Below are positions 47,071-56,010 of a DNA stretch of 64,000 bases, one piece after another. A model generated the notes under the pieces. That model did not search any database. It saw only the letters and a list, made by a program, of their open reading frames with translations, and was not told the origin of the DNA. Where the stretch lies: positions 14,186 to 78,185 of the forward strand of contig CAZYJD010000002.1 of the NCBI GenBank assembly GCA_964647785.1, in the 5' to 3' direction. The position numbers and the translations under genes are program-made. Position 1 is the stretch's first letter. Each line of letters opens with the position of its first letter. The DNA comes from CAZYJD01 sp964647785. GTDB lineage: Bacteria; Bacteroidota; Bacteroidia; NS11-12g; UBA9320.

Positions 47071-49533
47071 ATGTCTTTTTTCAAAAGTGGCTTATTGACG
47101 TTGTTCTTGCTCCTATCTTGGAATGCAAATGCTACTCATATTGTGGGAGGACAAATCTATTATTCATATTTGGGTGGAAATAGCTACCGAATTACCTTAA
47201 ATCTTTATGTAGACTGCTACAATGGCAGTGAGAATGCCATCGATATGGACAAGCGATCGGTCATTGGTGTGTTTGATATGTCGAACAATGGCCGTCTTCG
47301 CGACAAATATTATTTGACCGATCCTTCAGAGCGAGAAATCAGTAAACTGAATTACAACTGTGTAAAACCGTTCAAAGACCAATGTGTAACAGAGTTTAAG
47401 TTTGAAAGAACCATTTCATTGCCCGCAAATCAGGAAGGATACATCATTGGTTATCAGCGATGTTGCCGAAATGATATCATCACCAATATCATCGATCCCG
47501 GAAACGTAGGAGCCACCTATTGGATACACATACCAGGAACGAAATTGGGCAGGGATAACAATGCTGCTTATTTTAAAAATCTTCCTCCCAACTTTCTATG
47601 CCTCAATGCACCGATGGTGTTTGACCATTCAGCCATTGATTCCGATGGCGATTCGCTGGTGTACGAGTTGTATACGCCCTACATTGGAGGAAATAATTCA
47701 AATCAGATTAAACCTGATCCCCCGCTGGGCCCTCCCTACAGCAGAATTAACTGGCGCAATGGCTACGGCACATCAGACCAATTGAATGGAAACCCCAAAT
47801 TAGAAATTGATCGGTACAGTGGTCAATTAACCTGCACCCCCACCCGAACCGGGCAATATGTGGTGGGCATTAAGGTAACAGAGTATCGCAAAGGAGTGAA
47901 AATTGGAGAGACCATGCGCGACTTTCAATTTTATGTGCGCCAATGTGAGTTCGATGTTGTATCTGCCTTTAGCACGCCCGCCTATAACTGCGATAAGACC
48001 GTAAAATTTAGCAATCTCAGCCAAAAAGCAACCTATTACCGATGGGATTTTGGTGACCCCACCACCAATGCCGATACCAGTAATGCTTTTGAGCCTTCTT
48101 ACACCTATCCGGAAGACGGCGAATATTTTGCCAGTCTGGTGGTGCGAAACAAAGATTGTGAAGATCGTTATTCGGTGATTGTTCGTGTTAAGTCTGAAAT
48201 TGATATCCCCATACCTGATGATACAGCCTTTTGTGGTGATTTTTCCTTGGATTTGGATGCAGGCAACAGGCGGTCAACCCTTATCAGATGGTCAGATGGA
48301 ACATTGGGGGCATACAACACCATTGATGAAGCAGGTGTGCATTGGGTAGAGGTGTCTTATGGAACCTGCACCAAAAGAGATAGCATCCTCATTTACATCG
48401 ACACCTTTGATATCGGCTTGCCTCCGGATAAAATTTACTGCGATTCGGTGAGTGGAGAATTACAAGTACCTGCAGGAATCAAAGATTTGCAAAGGGTGCG
48501 TTGGGGCAATGGCTCTGCACAAAATTCCATTCCGGTTAATGAACCCGGTACTTATGTGCTTCAGGCCTGGAATAAGCACTGCACATCGGTAGATAGCATT
48601 GCTTTATTCATTGCCACCAAACCCTCCATTGGAGATTCATTCTTTTTCTGCAATGCTTTTGAATTGGAACTAGATGCAGGTGGTGGGAAGGATGCCACCT
48701 ATCGCTGGCAGGATGGTTCGAGCAGTAGATATTTTACGGCCACCCGTAAGGGCTGGTATTGGGTGGAATTATCCCAACGCGAGTGCCTAAGCAGAGACAG
48801 CGTGCTGATCGTAAACCCGGTGATTGATCTTGAATTGGGTCCTGATGAGCATTTTTGCGACACCCTGTACAAAGAACTGATTGCGCCACCCAATATGGCA
48901 GATTATCAATGGAGTAACGATAGCAAGGAAGAAAGCATTGTTGTTCGTCAACCCGGTAAATACTGGGTGCTAGTTACCGATACCAATGATTGCAGCATTA
49001 AAGATTCCATCAACCTTACCCTTACCAATTCGCCGGTAATAAATCTTGGATCAGATACCTCAATTTGTCTGAGAACATCTGCCACATACCGCATTGAGCA
49101 AGACTTTGAAACGTATTTGTGGAGCAATGGGGTCAATGGCAGAGAAAACGCCTTCACTGACCCAGGGGTCTATTGGTTGCAGGTGATCGATGAATACGGC
49201 TGTACGGATCGCGACAGTGTCAAAGTGAGCATCGACCCGGAAGCTTTGCCGAACGAACTGTTCATTCCAAATGCCTTTAGCCCAAACAATGATGGCTTGA
49301 ATGAATTGTTTCCTTTTAAAGCGTTTGTCAGTCAGCCGGAGTATCGTATGCGTGTTTGGAATCGATGGGGCGAGAAAGTTTTTGACTCACAGGCCTCGGA
49401 ACAGCAACCTTGGAAAGGGGCTTATGCAAATGCCAGCAAAAACAGACCCGAAGCCATGATGTATTTGGTGGAGTACCGCGGGTGTGATGGCGACATACGA
49501 AGGGATAGCGGCACCCTCACCATATTGCGTTAG
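47071..49533 (+). CDS. Large secreted PKD protein with T9SS type B sorting domain
   Basis: An 820-aa secreted protein. The ATG at 47071 gives the signal peptide SGLLTLFLLLSWNANA; the TTG at 47053 is upstream. The N-terminal 280 residues are a beta-rich region starting THIVGGQIYYSYLGGNSYRI, which is common in Bacteroidota surface proteins near gliding genes. A PKD domain follows (about 300-375; YYRWDFGDPTTNADTSNA). Then come five cysteine-containing Ig-like repeats, each like IPDDTAFCGDFSLDLDAG and LGPDEHFCDTLYKELIAP. The type B sorting domain ends the protein (FIPNAFSPNNDGLNELFPF, then GTLTILR). It shows the same repeat type as 25751-27658. Confidence 0.9.
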   Translation: MSFFKSGLLTLFLLLSWNANATHIVGGQIYYSYLGGNSYRITLNLYVDCYNGSENAIDMDKRSVIGVFDMSNNGRLRDKYYLTDPSEREISKLNYNCVKPFKDQCVTEFKFERTISLPANQEGYIIGYQRCCRNDIITNIIDPGNVGATYWIHIPGTKLGRDNNAAYFKNLPPNFLCLNAPMVFDHSAIDSDGDSLVYELYTPYIGGNNSNQIKPDPPLGPPYSRINWRNGYGTSDQLNGNPKLEIDRYSGQLTCTPTRTGQYVVGIKVTEYRKGVKIGETMRDFQFYVRQCEFDVVSAFSTPAYNCDKTVKFSNLSQKATYYRWDFGDPTTNADTSNAFEPSYTYPEDGEYFASLVVRNKDCEDRYSVIVRVKSEIDIPIPDDTAFCGDFSLDLDAGNRRSTLIRWSDGTLGAYNTIDEAGVHWVEVSYGTCTKRDSILIYIDTFDIGLPPDKIYCDSVSGELQVPAGIKDLQRVRWGNGSAQNSIPVNEPGTYVLQAWNKHCTSVDSIALFIATKPSIGDSFFFCNAFELELDAGGGKDATYRWQDGSSSRYFTATRKGWYWVELSQRECLSRDSVLIVNPVIDLELGPDEHFCDTLYKELIAPPNMADYQWSNDSKEESIVVRQPGKYWVLVTDTNDCSIKDSINLTLTNSPVINLGSDTSICLRTSATYRIEQDFETYLWSNGVNGRENAFTDPGVYWLQVIDEYGCTDRDSVKVSIDPEALPNELFIPNAFSPNNDGLNELFPFKAFVSQPEYRMRVWNRWGEKVFDSQASEQQPWKGAYANASKNRPEAMMYLVEYRGCDGDIRRDSGTLTILR

Positions 49534-49600
49534 GCCAAAAATTCATTCTCATCGTGAAGTCGTTCGCTTTGGATGGAGGGAACATCATTCGCGACCAAGC

Positions 49601-50038
49601 TTATTTGCCTTGCATCCTATTTCGCAGCATTTCAGCCACCAACTGATCAATGGGGAAACTGAGTAACTCGCTTAGGTTTTCCCGAACATCAGCCCAGAAA
49701 AATTCAATGAAGTGGTGATCGTTTAAAGATTGTTTGCCCCGTGTAAATTCTTGGAGTAATTGCATTTCATAATACACCGAAATAAGCTGTTCATTTTGTT
49801 TAAAAGCGCTTGGTACAAAATGTTCAGTGGTGTAAATATGTTTTCCAATCGAAGGGCGTTGTCCCATCTCTTCTTCAATCTCGCGCTCCAATCCTGCTAT
49901 TAATCCTTCCCCTAATTCAAGACCACCACCGGGAAACTTCACCATCTCATGTGAGCCAATCCATTCTTTGCACAATAAAACTTTGTGGGCCTGAAAGGCA
50001 ATTCCATAAACACGGATGTTAAATTTGTCGATCTCCAT
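49601..50038 (-). CDS. Nudix hydrolase
   Basis: A 145-aa Nudix hydrolase. The Nudix box fits the GX5EX7REUXEEXGU pattern exactly: GGLELGEGLIAGLEREIEEEMG, with the metal-binding glutamates. Members hydrolyse nucleoside diphosphates linked to another group; the substrate is unknown. The start is ATG 50038, whose CAT shares bases with the divergent dihydroorotase ATG (50037). The next gene's promoter -7 box lies inside this coding region. The gene converges with the T9SS-B gene, 67 nt apart. Confidence 0.9.
   Translation of the reverse strand: MEIDKFNIRVYGIAFQAHKVLLCKEWIGSHEMVKFPGGGLELGEGLIAGLEREIEEEMGQRPSIGKHIYTTEHFVPSAFKQNEQLISVYYEMQLLQEFTRGKQSLNDHHFIEFFWADVRENLSELLSFPIDQLVAEMLRNRMQGK
50020..50027 (+). 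promoter_or_regulatory. -7 box (TAAATTTG) for dihydroorotase, inside the Nudix gene
   Basis: Exact TAnnTTTG match 9 nt before the ATG at 50037 and 15 nt before the ATG at 50043. It lies within the first codons of the divergent Nudix gene, so a near-leaderless transcript is predicted. Confidence 0.45.
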
Positions 50039-51383
50039 GATTATGCAAAATTACCTCATTAAAAATGCCACGCTGATCAATGAAGGTCGCGTTTTTGAAG
50101 CCGACCTCCGGATCAAAAATGGTCGTATTGATAAAATAGACCACCAAATTACTCCTCAGAATGAAGAAATAATTGATGCTTCAGGGTTATGGTTGATGCC
50201 CGGTGTGATTGATGATCAGGTTCATTTCAGGGAGCCGGGACTTACACACAAGGCAGAGATTTATACCGAAAGCCGAGCAGCTGTTGCAGGAGGAACCACT
50301 TCTTTTATGGAAATGCCTAACACCAATCCTCCAGCTGTAACCCAACAAAAGTTGCAGGAAAAATACGATATAGCCGCCCAAAGGAGTCTGGCCAATTATT
50401 CATTTTTCATGGGCACCACCAATGACAACTTAGAAGAAGTTTTAAAAACAGATGGCAAGCAGGTATGTGGGGTGAAAATTTTCATGGGTTCATCCACTGG
50501 CAATATGCTGGTAGACAACCCACAAACCCTCGAATCCATATTTAGAGAATGCCCCCTTCTGATTGCCACCCATTGTGAGGATGAACAGATGATTCGAAGA
50601 AATACAGCTTGGTATGACGAGCATTTTGACGCGAATATTCCTGTGAAGGCTCATCCGGAAATTCGCAATGATGAAGTGTGTCACTTGAGCAGCAATTTGG
50701 CTTACGATTTGGCCACGAAGCACGGAACCAGACTCCACATACTTCATTTAAGTACTGAAAAAGAATTGCGTCTTTTCCGGAACGATATTCCTCTTCGCGA
50801 CAAAAAAATCACTGCTGAGGTTTGCGTTCATCACCTCACATTTACGGCGGATGAATATGCCCATTTGGGCAGTCAGATTAAGTGCAATCCTGCCATAAAA
50901 TATGAATATGACCGGCGCGCTTTGTGGGATGCCCTGTTAGACAATCGCCTCGACATCATTGCAACGGATCACGCACCGCACACCTGGGAAGAAAAGCAGA
51001 AACCCTACCACCAGGCACCCAGTGGCATTCCCCTTGTTCAGCATGCTCTGCTCATGATGCTGGAGCACGTTAAAGACGGGTTGATTGGCAAGGAGCGTAT
51101 GGTTGAAAAAATGTGTCATGCCCCGGCAGAATGTTTCAGGCTCGAAGAACGAGGTTATCTCCGAGAAGGATACTGGGCAGATTTGGTGCTGATTGACCCC
51201 AATGCCGAAACCCTTGTTTCAAAAGAAAATATCCTTTACAAATGTGGCTGGTCTCCCTGGGAAGGAAAGCGTTTCTCGCATCAAATAGCATCAACATTTG
51301 TTTCTGGAAACCTTGTTTATCATCAGGGTGAGATCATCGAAGGAACGACAGGCAAGCGACTCACATTCAACCCCAACTGGTGA
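50037..51383 (+). CDS. pyrC: Dihydroorotase
   Basis: Zinc amidohydrolase that cyclises carbamoyl-aspartate in pyrimidine synthesis. At about 448 aa it is a class I (allantoinase-like) dihydroorotase. Metal ligands are visible in VIDDQVHFREPGLTHK (with His-x-His replaced by QVHF), VKIFMGS with the carbamylated lysine, ATHCEDEQM, HILHLS and ATDHAPHTWEEK. The Q in place of the first histidine is also found in a group of Bacteroidota dihydroorotases, so activity cannot be assumed. Starts at 50037 and 50043 are both close to the -7 box. The stop overlaps the next gene's GTG start by 4 nt. Confidence 0.9.
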   Translation: MIMQNYLIKNATLINEGRVFEADLRIKNGRIDKIDHQITPQNEEIIDASGLWLMPGVIDDQVHFREPGLTHKAEIYTESRAAVAGGTTSFMEMPNTNPPAVTQQKLQEKYDIAAQRSLANYSFFMGTTNDNLEEVLKTDGKQVCGVKIFMGSSTGNMLVDNPQTLESIFRECPLLIATHCEDEQMIRRNTAWYDEHFDANIPVKAHPEIRNDEVCHLSSNLAYDLATKHGTRLHILHLSTEKELRLFRNDIPLRDKKITAEVCVHHLTFTADEYAHLGSQIKCNPAIKYEYDRRALWDALLDNRLDIIATDHAPHTWEEKQKPYHQAPSGIPLVQHALLMMLEHVKDGLIGKERMVEKMCHAPAECFRLEERGYLREGYWADLVLIDPNAETLVSKENILYKCGWSPWEGKRFSHQIASTFVSGNLVYHQGEIIEGTTGKRLTFNPNW

Positions 51384-53014
51384 AAAAAATCATTTTCTTG
51401 ACTTGGCTCTCCCTTTGTTCAGGAATTCTATCTGCACAACATTCCCTTGTGCAAATCGATCAGAGGAAGTCCATTGTTCCCAACGAGCCTTCCATTTTTA
51501 TTCATCCGTTTGAAATTGAAACCATACTGGCAGGTAGCAACATTAACAACCTTTACCGATCTGTTAATGGCGGTAAGAATTGGAAGAAATGTGAACTGAA
51601 GTCGAGTTTAGGTGTTTGGGGTGATCCGGTTTTATATGCCGATTCATACGGCATGTGGTATTTCTCGCATTTGAGTCGCACGCCGGGGAAATCGCATTAT
51701 GAATACATTGATCGCATCGTTGTGCAACGCTCTGAGGATGGCAAGCATTTCAATGATGGAGTGGGCGTTGGCTACAACGATGGCAAGGTGCAGGATAAGC
51801 AATGGATGAGCTCGGATGACCACAGCAAATACAAAGGACGGTTGTATCTCAGCTGGACCGAATTTGACAAATATGAGAGCGATGACACTTCTGATCATTC
51901 GCGAATACGATTCAGCTTTTCAGATGATCAGGGCCTTAATTTTAAGCCGGCCATCACCATTAGCGATACGGTGGGCGGGTGTTTAGATGATGATAATTCG
52001 CTCGAGGGTGCCACTACCGCCGTAGCTGTCGATGGCACTTTGCTATGCGCTTGGGCGGCATTTGAGAAAATCTATTTAGATCGATCCTCCGATGGGGGTG
52101 AGCGTTGGGGGAAAGACCGCGTTATTGCCCAACAGCAAAGAGGTTGGGTCATGGATATACAGGAGGTATACCGCAGCAATGGCTTGCCATTTATCGTAGC
52201 AGATCACAGCAGCGGCCCTTATCGCGGACGGGTGTATCTATTGTGGGGGAGCGAAGCATCTGGGAATCCTGATATTTGGTTGAAATACTCAGATGATGCC
52301 GGCCTTAACTGGAGTTACAGCATCAAAGTAAACAATACCTTAAATAGCGACACCAGCGATCAGTTCATGGGGCATCTGGCCGTAGACCCTTCAAATGGCA
52401 ATGTTTATGTGGTTTATTACGACCGCCGCCACTCTACTTCCAATTTGTTCATGGACGTTTACGTGGCCAGAAGTACCGATGGAGGAAAGAATTTCGAGAA
52501 CTTTAGAGTGACCCCAAACTCATTTGCACCTCCGGGAAGTGAATTGTTCTTTGGTGATTACAATGGCATTGCTGCCAGAAATGGTCAGATTCGTCCGATT
52601 TGGACCCAAACCAAAGTCAATGGCAAAGGCTTACAAATCAAAACCGCTTTGCTAAATGATGCCAATCTGCAGAGCCATCATGGAGAGGCTCAACTATCTA
52701 CATTCATTCAACCGGGTAGAAGGATTCTCATTCATTATCGGTTTAAACAAGCTCCTCCTGAGAGCATGGAGGTCAAAATTAAAAGACGTTTTAAAACCGC
52801 TTATTCTGAGCAATTTAATTTCAGATCTTCAGAAGGTGAGCTGGAGATAGAAGAGATGGACTGGCTCAAACCCGGCAAAAAATATAAAGTACTTATTTCA
52901 GGAGAACGAACACGTTTGAAAGGGCATCTTAAACGCAGATTAATTGCTTATCCGCTGGCCTATTACCGCAAGTCTTTAAAAGAAGCCCGGAAGTTTAAAA
53001 GGCAGAACAAATAA
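51380..53014 (+). CDS. Exported sialidase/BNR-repeat-like protein
   Basis: A 544-aa exported protein. The GTG start overlaps the dihydroorotase stop (GTGA). Signal peptide LTWLSLCSGILSAQ is followed by a six-bladed-propeller-like region with Asp-box motifs (SVNGGKNWKK, SDDQGLNFK, SSDGGERWG, SDDAGLNWSY, STDGGKNFEN). Family members include sialidases and other glycosidases, but no complete sialidase arginine triad is evident to me, so the activity is uncertain. The C-terminal 110 residues are beta-sandwich-like, and no T9SS sorting domain is seen. Coupling to pyrC is probably only transcriptional. Confidence 0.82.
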   Translation: MKKIIFLTWLSLCSGILSAQHSLVQIDQRKSIVPNEPSIFIHPFEIETILAGSNINNLYRSVNGGKNWKKCELKSSLGVWGDPVLYADSYGMWYFSHLSRTPGKSHYEYIDRIVVQRSEDGKHFNDGVGVGYNDGKVQDKQWMSSDDHSKYKGRLYLSWTEFDKYESDDTSDHSRIRFSFSDDQGLNFKPAITISDTVGGCLDDDNSLEGATTAVAVDGTLLCAWAAFEKIYLDRSSDGGERWGKDRVIAQQQRGWVMDIQEVYRSNGLPFIVADHSSGPYRGRVYLLWGSEASGNPDIWLKYSDDAGLNWSYSIKVNNTLNSDTSDQFMGHLAVDPSNGNVYVVYYDRRHSTSNLFMDVYVARSTDGGKNFENFRVTPNSFAPPGSELFFGDYNGIAARNGQIRPIWTQTKVNGKGLQIKTALLNDANLQSHHGEAQLSTFIQPGRRILIHYRFKQAPPESMEVKIKRRFKTAYSEQFNFRSSEGELEIEEMDWLKPGKKYKVLISGERTRLKGHLKRRLIAYPLAYYRKSLKEARKFKRQNK

Positions 53015-53090
53015 AACAGTTTTGTCAATCCTTTGTGCTTATTGATATTTCGTGCCAAAAGTCATTATTTTGCGGACTTATTTTTAGCGC

Positions 53091-55208
53091 ATGGCAGTAA
53101 TACAGAAAATACAGCGACAGACAGGTTGTCTTCTCATTTTGGTGGGCGGAGCAATGATAGCGTTTGTGCTAACCGATTTGCTGAACTCCGGTGGAGCAAT
53201 TTTTGGCGGTCGAAATGATAATAACGTAGGCGTGGTGGCAGGAGAGGCCGTTTCCTACGCTGAGTTCAATGAGCGATTTGAAACCATGGTTGCGAATCTT
53301 CAGGCAGCCAATCCCGAACTGGAAATCAATGAAGGCATCAGAGATGCTTATCGCGAGCAGGCTTGGAATCAGATGATCTCCGAGAAAATTATCGGCTCCC
53401 AGTACGACCAATTGGGCATCATGGTTACACCTGATGAAATGGAAGATAATACCTTTGGTAACAATCCCCATCCTCAGGTTATTTCTGCCTTCACCGATCC
53501 ACAATCAGGTGAGTTCAACAAAGCTCGACTCATCCAATTTCTTCAGCAAGATATTGAGAACAACGAAAATGCAAAAAATCAATGGCTTGCTTTTGAAAAG
53601 GGTTTGAAGGAGCAATTATTGAATGAAAAGTATGCCACATTGATTAGAAGCAGCATCTATACCCCAACGGCCTTTGTGAAGCAAAGGGTGAAAGATCAGG
53701 ATGAAACGGTTTCTGCGGAGATTGTTGGAATTGATTACACAGTAATTGCTGATACGGCCGTATCCTTCACAGACAAAGACTTGCAGAAATACATCAACGA
53801 GCATAAAGAAGACTACAAGCAAGAAAATGCACGAGATATTGAATACATTTCTTACAATGTGTTGCCTACCAGAGACGACACCATGTCGGTATTCAACTGG
53901 GCTGCTGACCAAAAAGAAAAGTTCAGCAAAGCAGAAAATGACTCCGTATTTGTTGAGCTCATGAACTCAGAAACCCCTTTGTTCGACATGTATCAGCCTT
54001 TGGGTGCTTTCCCACAGGAAATCGAAAGGGATTTGTTTACAGGTGATTCTGCCGATGTATTTGGGCCGGTATTCTCTCAGGGAAGTTTTGGTTTGTACAA
54101 GATCAGCGGCATTGGCACCGATAGTCTTTACTCGTTTAGAATGAGCCACATCCTCATTCCTGTTGAAGGCCCCACCATTGAAGACACCCTTGCAGCCAGA
54201 AGAAAGGCATCTGAAACAATGGCTGCTATCCGTTCAGGTGAAAAGTCGTTTGACGAGGAAGCCGTTAAAAATTACGATGGCAGTGGTGCTCGCAAAGGAG
54301 ATTTGGGATATATTAGAGAAGATAGTCGCGCTCAGCCTAAAAAGCTCATCGATGCCGGATTGAGCAACGCCGAAGGAAACCTGTTTGTTGTTACAACCGA
54401 TCGCGGGGTTCATATTGGTAAAGTGACCTTTGCCAAAACCAAACGCACACTCAAGGTGGCAGTGCTGAACCAAACGGTTAGCCCAAGCAACGAAACTTAC
54501 AAAGAGGTTTATCGTCAAGCGGGCACCTTCATTGGTCTCGCCAATAAAGAAGGATTTGATGCCGCTGTAGATCAGCAGAAATTATCCAAGCGCATCGCGG
54601 AAAACATCAAAGAAAGTGATCGTGCAATTTCAGGTTTGAAAGATCCAAAGCCGCTCATTCGCTGGGCATTTGATGCTGAAACCCAAGAGGGTTCACTTTC
54701 TGATATACTAGAAATGGAAGACCGATTCATTGTTGCCCATTGCAAGGCAGTAAAGGAAGAAGGCGTTGCCGGTATTGAAGATGTTCGCACGGATGTGGAA
54801 AGTAAGGTAAGGGAACTGAAGAAAGCTGATTTGATCGAAAAACAACTGCAAGATGCCATGCAGAGTGCAACTGATTTTGCAGAAATTGCCAAGAAACTGA
54901 ACACCTCAGTAAGGAGCATCCCATCACAAAGTTTTGACAATGACAATGTATCTTACATTGGTGTCGATTTCGAAGTGCTCGGAACGCTTTTTGGCCTGGA
55001 GGACGGCAATACCTCCGGAATTGTTAAAGCAGACAGAGGGGTATATCTGATCAAGCGCACCGGAACCAATGCCATGCCCGACATCCAGGAAATTGAGCCC
55101 ATGCGCGATGCCTTTACTTCAGAATTGAAGGACCGTTCTGAAGCTGAAGTGCAGCAGGCCCTTCGCAAAAAGGCGGAAATCAAAGACTTGCGTTACAAGT
55201 TTTATTAA
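53091..55208 (+). CDS. PpiD/SurA-like peptidyl-prolyl isomerase chaperone
   Basis: A 705-aa membrane-anchored periplasmic chaperone. One helix near the N-terminus (GCLLILVGGAMIAFVLTDLL, about 12-32) is an inner-membrane anchor. Residues about 35-240 match the SurA-N/PpiD N-terminal region, with YREQAWNQMISEKIIGSQYD. A parvulin rotamase domain lies near 345-450 (MSHILIPVEG, then GDLGYIREDSRAQPK). The C-terminal half is a second helical chaperone part (LIEKQLQDAMQSATDFAE). It should help fold envelope proteins, including outer-membrane proteins. A strong terminator follows the stop. Confidence 0.93.
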   Translation: MAVIQKIQRQTGCLLILVGGAMIAFVLTDLLNSGGAIFGGRNDNNVGVVAGEAVSYAEFNERFETMVANLQAANPELEINEGIRDAYREQAWNQMISEKIIGSQYDQLGIMVTPDEMEDNTFGNNPHPQVISAFTDPQSGEFNKARLIQFLQQDIENNENAKNQWLAFEKGLKEQLLNEKYATLIRSSIYTPTAFVKQRVKDQDETVSAEIVGIDYTVIADTAVSFTDKDLQKYINEHKEDYKQENARDIEYISYNVLPTRDDTMSVFNWAADQKEKFSKAENDSVFVELMNSETPLFDMYQPLGAFPQEIERDLFTGDSADVFGPVFSQGSFGLYKISGIGTDSLYSFRMSHILIPVEGPTIEDTLAARRKASETMAAIRSGEKSFDEEAVKNYDGSGARKGDLGYIREDSRAQPKKLIDAGLSNAEGNLFVVTTDRGVHIGKVTFAKTKRTLKVAVLNQTVSPSNETYKEVYRQAGTFIGLANKEGFDAAVDQQKLSKRIAENIKESDRAISGLKDPKPLIRWAFDAETQEGSLSDILEMEDRFIVAHCKAVKEEGVAGIEDVRTDVESKVRELKKADLIEKQLQDAMQSATDFAEIAKKLNTSVRSIPSQSFDNDNVSYIGVDFEVLGTLFGLEDGNTSGIVKADRGVYLIKRTGTNAMPDIQEIEPMRDAFTSELKDRSEAEVQQALRKKAEIKDLRYKFY

Positions 55209-55230
55209 ATCAAATATCAAATAGATAGAA

Positions 55231-55257
55231 AGGCCCCTGAAAAGGGGCTTTTTTTTT
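55231..55257 (+). terminator. Rho-independent terminator of the PpiD-like gene
   Basis: Stem GCCCCT (55233-55238) with AGGGGC (55243-55248), extended by A-T and G-U pairs, and capped by a GAAA tetraloop of the GNRA type. Nine T follow. It lies 22 nt after the stop codon. Confidence 0.95.
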
Positions 55258-55269
55258 ATCATTGACGCC

Positions 55270-56010
55270 ATGAAGTGGCTATTTGTTCACGGTTTCTGCG
55301 AGCAATCTGAAATGTGGAATGATTTCCTGCCCTTATTAGGCGAGAAGGAAGAGGTGATTTCGATTGATCTGCCTGGTTTCGGAAAAGAACCCTTGAATGC
55401 GGAGATAGAGACTTTAGAAGATATGGCAGATTGGGTGCATAGCCGGCTATCTCTCCACGAAGGCCCCATCATTTGGGTGGGCCATTCAATGGGAGGATAC
55501 ATCGGTGTTGAATTTGCGGTGAAATATCCCGAAAGGCTTAGCGGTTTGGTTATGTTCCATTCCAGCTTCACTGCTGATACGGAGGAGAAGAAGCTGCAAC
55601 GCAGAAAGGCCATGAGTTTTGTGAAAAGAAGTGGCATCAACGGCTTCCTTAGGCAATTCGTTCCGAAGCTGTTTAGCACCCACCAAAAGACCAATAAGAG
55701 CTTGCTGAGCAGAGCACATAAAATGGTTGGATCCACGAGTGAAGCGGCCATGTTAATGGCATCAGCGGCCATGATGAACCGCCGCGACCATTTGGGGTGG
55801 CTTCAGGAGCAAAGCTCAATTGCAGTTTGCATGCTCATTGGTAAATACGATGCACATCTGCCTTTGAAGTCTCAATTGGCACAGGCAGCTTGTATCAAGA
55901 ATGGCTCCGTGGTCATGCTCACAGCAAGCGGTCATTTGGGGATGTGGGAAGAGCCGGAAGAATCTGCATCCGCATTGATCAATTTTTCTCGCTCACATTG
56001 TTCGGCCTGA
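55270..56010 (+). CDS. Alpha/beta hydrolase
   Basis: A 246-aa cytoplasmic alpha/beta-hydrolase of the 2-succinyl-6-hydroxy-cyclohexadiene / esterase group. The nucleophile is the serine of GHSMGGYIG, the acid is the aspartate in GKYDAHLP, and the histidine is in SGHLGMWEEP. HGFCEQSEMWNDFLPLL fits the first loop. A role in menaquinone (MenH-like) or other ester hydrolysis is possible, but the sequence alone does not decide. The ATG at 55270 is 12 nt after the T run of the previous terminator. Its stop abuts that of convergent typA directly, with no intergenic space. Confidence 0.82.
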   Translation: MKWLFVHGFCEQSEMWNDFLPLLGEKEEVISIDLPGFGKEPLNAEIETLEDMADWVHSRLSLHEGPIIWVGHSMGGYIGVEFAVKYPERLSGLVMFHSSFTADTEEKKLQRRKAMSFVKRSGINGFLRQFVPKLFSTHQKTNKSLLSRAHKMVGSTSEAAMLMASAAMMNRRDHLGWLQEQSSIAVCMLIGKYDAHLPLKSQLAQAACIKNGSVVMLTASGHLGMWEEPEESASALINFSRSHCSA

